Source: Manis javanica (taxonomy: Eukaryota; Chordata; Mammalia; Pholidota; Manidae). From it: a stretch of DNA of 64,000 nt. The notes beneath the pieces were generated by a model that was not told the DNA's origin, made no database searches, and worked only from the letters and a program-made list of their open reading frames with translations. Shown here piece by piece: positions 1 to 11,300 of this stretch. The position numbers and the translations under genes were made by a program. Where the stretch lies: positions 40,236,001 through 40,300,000 of the forward strand of contig NC_133167.1 in assembly GCF_040802235.1 (NCBI RefSeq), written 5' to 3'. Each line of letters begins with the position of its first letter. The first letter of the stretch is position 1.

Positions 1-126
1 TCTCTGCACCTCAGTTTCCTCATATGTGAAGTAATCCAACTTTGCAGTGCTGTTGAAAGAATTAGAAATGATATATATAAAGGGGCTGCACAGTACCTGA
101 CAAATAAACGTTAAATAAATGTCACT
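1..126 (+). repeat. MIR fragment
   Basis: It begins with the MIR core text CCTCAGTTTCCTCATATGTG and ends with the typical CCTGACAAATAAACGTTAAA-like tail. Ancient mammal-wide tRNA-derived SINE, sense on plus. Confidence 0.8.
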
Positions 127-390
127 ATTAAGAACTGCACATAAAGAGCATACAAGATCTAATTTGATGACTCCCATATGGAACTATGGCAGCTAGAAGT
201 AGGAACAGGATCAGTCCTGACTGTGGCAACTGGCGTCTTTTCATGGAGAAAATTTTGATAACAGAGATATGGCCAGAAGAAGTTACTGAACAAGGATAAA
301 GAAGTAGCAAAAGGGAGGAGATACTCAAAATAAATGTAGGAGCTCAGTTGGCTTGTGTGGCAGACTCTGCTTGTTGCTTCTTTTTATCAC
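127..390. other. Intergenic, nothing recognised
   Basis: Only short spurious open frames. No repeat family, splice-flanked exon or RNA gene was seen. Confidence 0.4.
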
Positions 391-397
391 TTTTGCT

Positions 398-570
398 ATG
401 GACTGAATTGTGTCCCCTCAAAATTCGTATGTTGAAGTCCTAGCCTCCAATCTTTGGCACATTGATTTTGGACTTTCAAGCCTCCATAACTTTGAGAAAT
501 AAATTTCTGTTGTGTAAGCTATCCAGTCCATAGTATTCTGTTATAGCAGCCCAAGCAGACTAACATACAT
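398..570 (+). repeat. Old LTR, ERVL-MaLR (MLT1/MST-like), internally deleted
   Basis: The left part, GACTGAATTGTGTCCCCTCA, and the right part, ending in AATAAATTTCTGTTGTGTAA and a GCAGCCCAAGCAGACTAACA end, match the two extremities of a MaLR-type LTR. The middle is missing. The subfamily was not determined. Confidence 0.6.
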
Positions 571-574
571 TTGT

Positions 575-1120
575 TTCTTAGACATTGTTTAGCATATCAA
601 CATATCCAACTTGAAAACTTGCTTCCACAGCTTCCCTTGCATTTCTTCGTGACCATGTGATATCATTCTGGCCAATGAGCCACCAATGGAAGTCCCTGAG
701 GGTCGGAAAGGGACAAAAGAGAGAGAATCCTTCCCAAATAAAAGGCAGAGCTCCTTTTGTGCCTTCCCTCTCCTTCCTCCTGGAATGGAAATATATTAGC
801 CACCATTTTATTTTGAAAGCCACACATTAAGGATGGAAAATTAATTGGATAGGAGCTTTGGTTCTTGATGATTTCTTGGAGACTTACCCTGGACCCTCTG
901 CTTCGAGATTTGATTGAGCAATTGTCAGGTTTTCTGTTTCTTGCAATCTAGTCCTAACTGTGTGGGGAGGAGATATCTTTGGAAAATGGTAGGGAAGAAG
1001 ACTGGAAATGTAGATTGGTCAAAATGTCAAAGAGTTTGGACTGTATCTTACAGAACATGCAGGTAGATTACAAAGTTTTGGAAGAGTGATAATGCTAAAT
1101 TGCTGTGTAAAAAATGATTA
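575..1120. other. Intergenic, nothing recognised
   Basis: Unique-looking sequence. A short open frame on the minus strand at 578-823 has no recognisable domain. Confidence 0.4.
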
Positions 1121-1128
1121 ATGGGAAT

Positions 1129-1318
1129 ATGTAATATGCATGATAGAAGGGAAGTGGGTGAGCTAGGAAAGGGGAATCATTCATGAAACTGCTATAAAAT
1201 TTGAAATACTAGTAATGACGGTCTAAACTAGGGTGGGAGCCAGAAAGGAGTGAACCAATGCAAGGGTGACCCTGAAGTGCTGGGCTCCCTAGGCTTACCA
1301 ATTAATTGGACATGACAG
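1129..1318 (+). repeat. Inverted-repeat arm A (unidentified, LTR-like)
   Basis: About 190 bp containing TGAACCAATGCAAGGGTGAC. It reappears in reverse complement at 2571-2765 with roughly 85-90% identity by eye. Probably two copies of one unidentified interspersed element, possibly an LTR fragment, in opposite orientation. Confidence 0.7.
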
Positions 1319-1507
1319 GCAAAAGGAGATTATTAAAATGAGTGGATTTTCACCCTGTGTAATTGGGAGGATTTCATAGGAATTTGAAAACTAAAAAGAA
1401 TTGCTAATTAGGGATCAAGAGAAATTATAAAGTTAAATTTCAACAGTGAATTGAAACTGAGTTTGTCTAGTTTGGAGAAAACTAGAGACTGGAGAGCTAG
1501 GAAAGCA

Positions 1508-1690
1508 CCTATCATTTTTGAGCACTTTTTATGTCAGGTGCATTTGTTCCATTATTCCACTTAACCCACCTGCTAGGTTTGTAAGGTAATATTACTAGCC
1601 ATAACTTATGGATAAGGAGTCCTAGCGAAGCTAAATATAGTGCCATTGACTCAGACATTAAGACACGGAACTAAGGGAGCAAGGCTGACT
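1508..1690 (-). repeat. MIR fragment
   Basis: Reads as a diverged reverse-complement MIR: TTTGAGCACTTTTTATGTCA, then ATAACTTATGGATAAGGAG, matching the 'fraction-of-plus' order of a minus-strand copy. Confidence 0.6.
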
Positions 1691-1924
1691 GACTTGGTGA
1701 GTCATCCACCCAGAATAGATCACTGAAGTCACACAGTTAAGAGAAATCTCTGAGGGAAAGTACAGCAGAAGTAAAAGGAAGGCTGGGGAAGATCATTGGG
1801 AAAAAAATTTTTTTTCAAAGCAAGAGGAATAACTAGTATGGTCAGAAAAGATTTTGACAGAGTAGCAAGTGAACTAGTATTGATTACTACATATTGCAGG
1901 TCTTCAGGAAGAACTATTTCTGTG

Positions 1925-2115
1925 CCAATCTGGTTTGAATTCTACTTTAAGCAAATTGCTTCATTTCTTTAACACTATTTCCTTTCTTGTAATGTGATGA
2001 TAACAATCCTCTCTTTAAGGACTTTTGTGGAGAATGAAATGAGAAGCTGAATGTGAATGTGTCTGGCACTGACTCTGGTACAGCAGATACTCAATGAATG
2101 TCTGCTAAAAGGATA
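1925..2115 (+). repeat. MIR fragment
   Basis: Diverged MIR with ATTGCTTCATTTCTTTAACA, GTAATGTGATGATAACAAT and a GTGTCTGGCACTGACTCTGG tail. With the minus-strand copy at 1508 it forms an inverted MIR pair. Confidence 0.6.
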
Positions 2116-2119
2116 AAGC

Positions 2120-2560
2120 ACAGGTGACAAGGCAGTCTAAACACACCCTGTATGGTCTGGAATGTCTATTAAAAGAAATTACTTACAATTCTTAGTTTTC
2201 TTACTTTTTGTCTCTTTTCCTTCAAAATTGAAGTACGGCATGTATGTCTGACAAAAAGTTCCAGTTTGTTGCACTTTAGCACCTAAAGATCTTACTGCAT
2301 CATGGTCAGACTAGAACAATTTGAACTTTTAAAAATAATTTAAAACTGTAAGGTATTGCATTAAGCTGAAAAAAAGAACAAAATGGAGACTCAGAAAACC
2401 CACTCTGCACACTCTCCTTTGTAGTTATAGAACGTAAGATCTTGGGGATAGTGAAAATTAAGATAGGCCATTGGCTGGCAGCATCTTAAGACATTTTAAT
2501 TGTCTCCATATCTTCCACCTCATGGGAGTCAGGTAAGGTGCCAGGCCAAATCTAACTCAG
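2120..2560. other. Intergenic, nothing certain
   Basis: May include the rest of the element whose end forms inverted-repeat arm B, since 2340-2570 adjoins it directly, but no family was recognised. Confidence 0.35.
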
Positions 2561-2570
2561 AGGCTTACCT

Positions 2571-2765
2571 ACCAAATCCAATTAGTTGCTAAGCCTAGGG
2601 AGCCCAGCACTTTAGGGTCACCCTTGCATTGGTTCACAACTTTCTGGTGCCCACCCGAGTTTAGACCATTATTACTAGTATTTCAAATTTTACAGCAGTT
2701 TTGTAAATGATCCCCTCTCCTACCTCACCTACTTCCCTTCTATCCTGCATGTTACATTATTAATA
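2571..2765 (-). repeat. Inverted-repeat arm B (unidentified, LTR-like)
   Basis: Reverse complement of arm A, sharing GGGAGCCCAGCACTTTAGGG with its counterpart. The arms are separated by about 1.25 kb. In orientation and identity this looks like two independent insertions of one family, not a transposon with terminal repeats. Confidence 0.7.
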
Positions 2766-2769
2766 CATT

Positions 2770-4185
2770 TCTAAACACAAAGACTTAACAAACTTCAGTA
2801 TTAGAACTCCCAAATGATGGCTCTACCAGTTTTTCCTACCTACCCTACCCAAAAATTCACAGCTGGAGGATTGTTAAGTCATGACACTAAATTGTCCTAC
2901 TCACTTCATTTGGTCATTAAAGGCTTCCAACAGTAATGCCAGGAGAATGAGAGGCCTTATTTCTGTACCCCATGAAGACTACCAGGGAAACAATGCTTCA
3001 TGAATATTTTCATGTTTCTGCATGGTGTGGTTTCCTGAGCAAAGGAAACTGCATGCTATGAAGATAATGTCTCCTTTCCACAGAAACACTTACCTTCAGT
3101 GCTCTGCTTCCTTTTGCCTCCTGGTTGGTGGAGCCACGTGTTTACATTTTCTGGGGAGACGAACCTGGAGCTATGTTTACATTCAAAAGCATTGTAAAAC
3201 ATCTGAGAGCAAAGGCATCTCTTTCTCTCTCAGGAGGGTAGGAGAGCAGCATGTAGCTTTGTAAAAAAATTCCCAGATTCACAATCTTGGGGTTCCTCTC
3301 CTGTGGTTCAAAATCAAACAAAAAGCCCCTTTTGCACATGCATGGGTCACATGGCCATTCTCACACTGCCCTCAAGGAGGAAGAATGGGGTAAGGGGAAC
3401 TGATGTGATTACTGCTATAAGAAATAATAGTCTGTTCCTCCTCCCCAAACCTCATTTTTGCTTTTGGGTTAATATAAGTAAATATGGATATTAGAAACCT
3501 ATCAGAGACAGCCTCAAAAGGTTACAAAAATATTAACTAAGTCTGCATTCTAATGGTGTGCCAAACCACATTTTGGGATGTGGAAGGAAAACGTACTTCC
3601 TTTTCATGTGCTTAACCTAATATACTGATGTATTAAAATTTTATACATGGATTGATACCAGTGTCCTCATACACACAGTCTTTATCACAACTGGCAACAC
3701 ATAGTATGTGGAATATAGTCTGAGAAGAGTAAAAATTCGACAGCTTGTAGGAGGCAGACAGGGCACCCCAGTAGTTTATTCATTCACTTGTTCACTTTAA
3801 GCATATCATAACATTGTATTGTATGTTAGATGGTTAAAGGATTCATGGATTAAGTTATTAAATATATATTATTCATATACTTAAATGTATAAGTTATATA
3901 TACATTTTATGTATATTTACATACAATAATATATATAATACACGTTATTTAGTTGTAACTAACATAACTATTGTAATCTATTAAAATAAGCCGCTTAAAA
4001 CTGCTCCTAACAAGAAACTACTCCTTTCAACAGAGTTGAAAATAATGCCAGTAATGCAAGCACAAACCAACAAAAGAAAACGCCAGTGTTGACACTTCTA
4101 CCCTTTTGTCAGCCTCATCAGGAATTAAAAACAGTAATTTAATCGGATCTGACAAGAAGTTATTCCTTTCTACAAAAGCCCTGAA
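2770..4185. other. Intergenic; A/T-rich patch at 3840-3960
   Basis: Mostly unrecognised. A TATATA-rich low-complexity stretch runs from about 3840 to 3960. The short open frames at 3022-3494 on both strands have no domain signature. Confidence 0.4.
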
Positions 4186-4189
4186 TAAT

Positions 4190-5780
4190 TAAGGCAATCT
4201 TGAGAAACTAGAACAAAGCAGGAGTATCATGCTCCTGGACTTATAACTATGCTACAAAGCTACATTAATCAAAGCAGTATATAATACTAGAACAAAAACA
4301 GACTCATAGAGCAATGGAATAGAATACGGAGCCCAGAAATAAACCCTTCTATGCTTCTATGGTCAACTAATTTATTACAATGGAGGCAAGAAGATACAAT
4401 GGGGAAAAGACAATCTCTTCAATAAATGGTATTGGGCAACTAGACAGCTACATGCAAAAGAACAAAACCGGACCACTTTCTTACACCATATACAAAAATA
4501 AACTCAAAATTGAATAGACTTAATATATGACCTGAAATCATAAAACTCTTAGACAAAAAACAGGAAGTAAGCTTTTGATATTGATCTTAGTGCTAATTCC
4601 TTGCATCTGTCTCCACAGACAAGGAAAACAAAAGCAAAAAAGAGAAAAGGAAAAAGCAAGCAAGCAAATGCGACTGACTACATTCAACTAAATAGCTTTT
4701 GCACACAGAAAGAAACCATCAACAAAATGAAAAGGCAACCAACTAAATAGGAGAAGATATTCACAAATGATGTATCCAATAAGGGGTTAACATACACAAT
4801 ATATAAAGAACTCATGTAACTCAATATTTTTTTAAAAAAACAATCTGATTAAAAAATGATCAGAGGATGTAAACAGTCAATTATCAAAAGAAGACATTTC
4901 TATGGCCAACAGATACATGAAAAGATAGAGAACTTCACTAACCACCAGGGCACTGCAAATCAAAACCACAGTGAGATATCACCTCACACAGCAGAGTGGC
5001 TACTATCAACAAAACAAGAAATAACAAGTTTGGCAGGGACGTGGAAAAAGGGAACCCTTGTATACTGCTGGTGGGATTGTAAATTGGTGCAGCCACTACA
5101 GAAAACAGTAAGGAGCTACTTCAAAAAATTAAAAAACAAAACAAACAAAAATTGATCCAGCAATTCTCCTTTTGGGTATTTTTCTGAAAAAAATGAAAAC
5201 ACTAACTGGAAAAGACATATGCACCCCTATGTTCATTGCAGTATTATTTACAATAATCAGGATAGGGAAGCAACCTTAAGGTCATTGATAGATTAATGGA
5301 TAAATGGGTTTTTATTACTCAGCTATAAAAAAGAATGAATCTTGCCATTTGTGACAACATGGATGGTCCTAGAGGGCATTATGCTAAATGAAATGAGTCA
5401 GACAGAAAGACAAATACCCTAGGATTCCATTTATATGTGGAATCTAAAAAACAAAGAAACAAAGAAAATGAAATAGAAATAGACTCATAGACACAGAGAA
5501 TAAACTGATGGTTGCCAGAGGAGAGTCGGGTAGGAGGAAGGATGAAATAGGTGAAGGGAATTAAGAAGTACAATCTCCCAGTTATATAATAAATAAGACA
5601 CTGGGATATAATGTACAGTATAGGGAATATAGTCAATAATATTGTGACAATTTTGTATGTCAGATGGTAACTAGATTGTGGTGACCATTTCATAATGTAT
5701 ATAGAATCACTATGCTGTACACCTGAACTAATACAATATTGTATGTCAATTATTCTTCAATAATAAAAGTTACTCTTCAT
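4190..5780 (+). mobile_element. L1 3' end (L1MA/L1MB-like), 5'-truncated
   Basis: ORF2 C-terminal text is recognisable (AATCAAAGCAGTATATAATA, the GTGGCTACTATCAACAAAAC region and TGCTGGTGGGATTGTAAATT). It is followed by an L1 3' UTR ending near TTCTTCAATAATAAAAGTTA. Many stops and indels make it an old, dead copy. Confidence 0.85.
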
Positions 5781-5789
5781 TAAAAATTA

Positions 5790-7135
5790 AGATTATTTTA
5801 AAAATCAATCTAATTCACTATTGCTCTAAATATATTTTCTGCCTTGAGTTATTAGCTATTGCTATTATGAAGCTATTATAATTAGGAAGGCATTAAAATA
5901 TATCATGTCTAAATTTCCTATTTACATATTAGTATAGTAGTGGTATGTTTATTGGGGGAAAGTTTAAACATTTTTTTAATGGTAGGGTGTGCCATCAATA
6001 AAGTTTGGGGATCATGGTCCCAAACAGGCACATTTCCTATTTCAGTAATCTGTGGATCTGTAATTTATAAATGTAACTGAATTTTTTATTACTTCTATTT
6101 AAAAATTAGAACAAAGACTTTTAAATGCAGTGAATGTTACACATATGTAATTTAAAACGCAACCATATTACATACTTTTTTTCTAAAAAGTTTAAACCAA
6201 ATTCCTTTCATCTTTTTTCTCCAGCACATCAAAACCTCTTACAGACTCCCTCCTCTCCCTTCCACCCCAATCTTACATCACCTTTTAAATCTCAACAATC
6301 TCTTTAATGCCCATGATATGAAATGCTGTTATTTACTGAAGCCAGGGAATGAGGAGAATAAATCATCAGGTTTCCTCTTCAAGCATCTTTTAATTAAATC
6401 TTTGCAGTTCCAGAGTGAAGAGCCCTTTGGTTTCAGTTGAATCCTTATATTCCAACCCTTAGATCATTCCAGCTTTATTTCTCATAATCTTCTATAGCCC
6501 TTTCCTGATCAGAATTGCACAATCATTAAAGGTAAAATGCTTGTTGATTTTTTCAGAAATATTTGATACTTAAGGATACACTGATTTACATATACGAAGT
6601 CAAAATGAGCACATACCTGACAAACCTGATGCTTTCTTTCACCGTACACTGTGATATAAGCACTTAGAAAGTATATGAAGTTTAACTCTTTCTCCAAACA
6701 TATTCAAGAGAAGCAAATCACTAGAAGCATTTTTGAAAGCTCAATTTTATATAAATTTCTTGAGTTAGAACCATAACTCTTGACCTATACCCGGTATGAA
6801 ATTTTATCTATTAAGTACAATAAGATGCTTCCATTTACTTGATAAGGCAAACTAATACACTTTCCTTAATTTCAAGCCATATCTGCCAAATCCAAATTCT
6901 GACTGTTCAAAATGAACAAGAACAAAACTATCTTTAATCAAAATCATACACATGTACACATGCAAAACAGCTTAGGAACTGGAGACTGTTTTCTTCTTTC
7001 TAAAAGCTGTTTAAAATTCAAAGAACTGAGAGACTTTTCCTTCACTAAACATTTTATATTTATCAGCTCTTTCAATTAAAACTAGGGTTTAAAATATTAT
7101 GTAAGGATAGCAATTATGAAAAAGACTTCAGTTCC
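5790..7135. other. Intergenic, nothing recognised
   Basis: A+T-rich, with pyrimidine-rich patches near 6230. The short frame at 6509-6697 on the minus strand shows no family. Confidence 0.4.
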
Positions 7136-7141
7136 TTATGC

Positions 7142-7675
7142 ATGGTAAGACTTCTAAAATGGCACCCAAGATTCTTATGCTCTAGGGTACACACCTTGTA
7201 TCATCCATGCCCCTTGAATGTGGGTGTAATTTGTGAGTATGATAGGATTATGATTGTTACTTTACACAACCAAAAAGATTTTGCAGATGTAATTAAGGTT
7301 GACCTCGAGTTAACCTAAAGGGAAGTTATCTCAGGAGATCTGAGCTACTCACAGACTTTTAAATCTGGGACTAAAGGTCAGTAACAGAGAAAAATGTGAG
7401 AGTCCTCCTGCCAGTCTTGAAGGAGCAAAATGCAATATTGTGGAGGGCCCGGCCGCAGAGAATGGCACAGGAAGCTCAGAAAAGACCAGCCCCAGGAAAA
7501 GAACCTCAGCTGTTGACAACCTGAGTGAGTCTGAGGTAGGACAGAAGTCCTGGCTTGATTTCCAAAGTGGGATTCTGAACAGAGAACCCAGTTGGTCTTG
7601 CCCAGACTTCTGACTTCAGAATTGTAAGTAAATAAACTGTGTTGTTATATTTGTAATTTGTTATGTAGCAATAAA
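7142..7675 (+). repeat. Old LTR-type interspersed repeat
   Basis: Contains GATTTTGCAGATGTAATTAA, GAACCCAGTTGGTCTTGCCC and a terminal TGTGTTGTTATATTTGTAAT. This is the familiar layout of an old mammalian ERVL/MaLR-type LTR. The exact family is not certain. Confidence 0.5.
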
Positions 7676-7789
7676 AATACATAAATATTATAGAAAGGCA
7701 GTGAAGATGAGGAGGGAGTTGAAAAATGTGAGAAAAACTAGTGGGAAAGACCTATGCGACTTTCATGTTGTATACTCCAGTGGCAGTTT

Positions 7790-8375
7790 TGTTAGTAAGC
7801 TAATAGCCAGACATGCACTTGGAGGGGGAAGAGGGCCTTCAGCCACTGTTTACATTCAGTTGGATGCTTGTTTACATTCTAAACATTCCATGTAAACTCT
7901 TCTCCTGGGATGTGAGGAGTAGGAATATAGATGATAGACCAGCCAAAACTGACAGTTTCAACATGGAGTTGACCCTGACTGCACCTCAAAATACATTATA
8001 TGCTCATTAGCCTACTAAACATCACTTACCTCCATGACAATTCCAAGGCAGACCATCTAAGGACGAAAAGAGGGCACCACCTTATCTTCCTTAAATCCCC
8101 TCTCTATTCTGAAAAACCACCCGTCTTGATGAATACCCACCCCTTGCTTAAACTCTAGCTATAAGACCACCCAACCTGAACTCCACCAGGTTGCTCTCTG
8201 GAGCATGACTGCACTCCCTCTTTGAGTACGTAATTTTGCTCTACTCAACTACTTTTTGCTTGTAACTGCTTGTCCTGCTCATGAATTCTTTCCTGGTCAA
8301 TCAAGAACCTTCTTCCAGGTTGAGGTCTCACCTAGCATACAGGGAGATCTCCCCAGATTGGATTTACTGGCAACA
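7790..8375 (+). mobile_element. Solo LTR, gammaretrovirus-like (ERV1) with 4-bp TSD
   Basis: The 586-bp element begins TGTTAG and ends GGCAACA, giving perfect TGTT/AACA ends. It is flanked by the direct repeat GTTT (7786-7789 and 8376-8379). A TATA-like TATAAGA lies at 8160-8166. The 3' part, with TTCTTTCCTGGTCAATCAAG, is typical of an R-U5 region. A 4-bp TSD fits class I ERVs. No internal genes are present, so it is a recombined solo LTR. Confidence 0.75.
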
Positions 8376-8399
8376 GTTTCAAGATAATCCTGTAAGTAT

Positions 8400-11300
8400 C
8401 CAAATAAAATATTAAAGCTTGTAGCTGTATTACTTCTCATCTTTTAACATTTATTTTTGGGTATATTTAATAATGTATAGAATATTAATACATGCAGTTT
8501 GTAACTGTTCATACATTTAGAGATGATGATTAAAATGGCTTCAAAAACACTTCTAATCAACATGTAAGAAAGAAGACACTTGTCCTTCAAAAGCTGCCCT
8601 ACCCCATTTTACTCCTTTCATCCATTTTATAATAAAGTTTAGATTATGTAGTGGCCTTTTTGGCATCTAATAATCCTAAAGACAATTTTTAGTTGCTTTT
8701 AGGAGCCCTGCAAATTAATATTACTGACTGAAGCAAAGTTTGAGGCTTATTATTTGGGGTACTTGTTTAAACAGAATCCCAGGTTTCCTCCCCACAGATC
8801 AAATTTAGTAGTTCTAGGGTGACCTGGGAATCTGTCTACAAAAAAATATCTAAATCATCCTCATTCTTATGTAATTTGAGAAACTGAGTACCTAAGAATT
8901 AACATCACGTTAGCATAAGGAAAGTGGAAAGCATGGTCTCTGGGAGAAACCTATATTTGGGAGAGAAATTATAAAATGCCTTAAAATAGAATGTGAACCA
9001 TGAAATGTCCATACAAAAGCATGCTGAAAGCTACAAAATACCAAGTTGGTAAATACTAGAATTTATCTTATTCTCAACATTTACCTGAGCTGTATCTTGT
9101 TTATCATGCCACATGCTTAGGCATTCAAATTTCTGAAATGCTAAACCTGCTGCAAAGAAATAACTAAGTTTTATTTTACTTCAAATGGTATTTTGGTGAG
9201 TATGTGACTGGAAAGCAATCTCTGAACATGTCCTTGTTCACCAAATTTATTGTTGAACATTGTGAACACCAGATTATGACAATTAAAAAGACAGCACCAA
9301 AAGTTGCTACACATTAATACCTGAGCAGAGACTGAAGGCAAATATTCACCTATTAAACCTTACACCCATAATGCTGAAACACAGATTAAAACATTCACAA
9401 CACTACAGAATAAAACAGCACTTTCTGTGAATTACAACCAGTTAAATGTAATGTTAACTATATCATACAAAAATACACACAAAGTCACACATAATGTGTA
9501 TTTAGTACACTGTACATTATACAAAGTACTGGAGAAGATCATGCATGTTTAAATGGAAAAATCTGCAAGGTGACAATCATTTTTCAGTATATGCTATAGG
9601 ACAAGTTCCTTTGCGCTGTTAAGTATTGCTACTATGCACTGCATTTTCTAGATGAGAACAAAATGGTCAATTTGCAAATAAATGATTACTGAGTCTATCT
9701 CAGCATAACATAGTTTGCCCTCTATAAACTTTTAACTATAATATAAAAGATAATACAGGTTGACAGCCATATATTTCATATTATTATATACCTTTGCTCA
9801 AATTATTTCTATCTCAGTTTGACCATGCTTTAAAGAAAGACATGTTTTCTTTCTACATATTTTTAGAGAAACCTTTATTTTTGTCTTTGGGTGAGGTAGT
9901 GGAGGTGAAATTAGAAATAAGAAATGTGTTGCTTTTATGTTCAAAATTGCAATTGAAAAATATTCAAGAAATTCTGAGTATACAGAAACATGGGCATCTT
10001 TTAGCACAGACCATGAATGTCCTGTGAATGGAATAATTTGTTTTAATGGATACTATATCCATTATTTTAAATAAGCACAATACAAATACAAGTCTTTACA
10101 TTAAAATATACCTAGAGTCAGTTCTCTTGATCTTAAAAATAATTAGAAAGAAAAAAAAAGAGAGAGAGAGAAGGTGAACATTAAAAATATACTACATGAA
10201 TCAGTTTATTACTGAAAAATCATATCGGGTAAATAACTTTATTTGATATGTAATACAAGCTTCAGTGATCTGAGGAAAAATAAGTATAGGTCTCAGTACT
10301 TATAGACAGAAATAAATTCATGTCTTTGATTATTCCTTAGAAAGAAAACAAAATTACATTTGAAGATTCATTTTTCCATGTATAATAATTTCAGAACTGA
10401 AGTGCCACCACCTTCTCCTAAAATTAACTATGTTTTCAGAAATTTTAGCCAAACTTAATTTTCTACATCCATGAAATATAATTCAATTTTAATTCAAAAT
10501 GAGAACTCTATAATTAAGGGAGGCCTTTAGAGCATATACAGAGTATATACATATAAATACTAAGAGAAATATTTTAAACTTTTACTTCACCAACTTCAGA
10601 GAAAAGGATTTGGGGCCAATTTGAGAAGACCACCCATAATAAAACATAGAGTTATAAAATTGTAGGGCATTCCTTCATTTTAAGGCACAGTCTGTTTTAG
10701 CCCAAACAACTGTAAGTTCAAGGTCACAGTGATAATATGCATTCAATTTTGGTCTGGTTTCACATGGGTACACTGCTACATTTATATAGTTAGTCATAAG
10801 TTTAAGAAACTGTAATATGATCACTTCAAAATAACATATTTAAGTCACTTATATATTTTTTAAAGTAAATAAGTAAGCCATACAATTTCCTAATTTATGT
10901 ACACTAAACACTGGAGTTTCCTCCCCCTCCACAGTGGAGGAAAAGATGGTTATTTCTACCAATATTCCAACAAATATATATTTGACTATGTTTAGAAAGT
11001 ATGGTTATGTTAAATACAGCATCTCCTACTTGGGATAAAACTATTTAGCACAAAAACAAACTCAGCTCAGAAAATAATGTTCACTGAATTTTTAAGTCTG
11101 TATATCATCTCTACTAATATTACGCAGTCCTCACCTGAAAATAGATAAACTGTCTTTAATTCAAGGCCAAACATTTTAATATTTGGCTTTCTCTGCTGCC
11201 TCTTTACTTCCAAGCTTACTTATGTAAACTGCGTTAACAGTGCTGGTCAGAGAAGCAGTTAAGTGACATTAAGTGGTACGAAAAACTACAATATGAGGAC

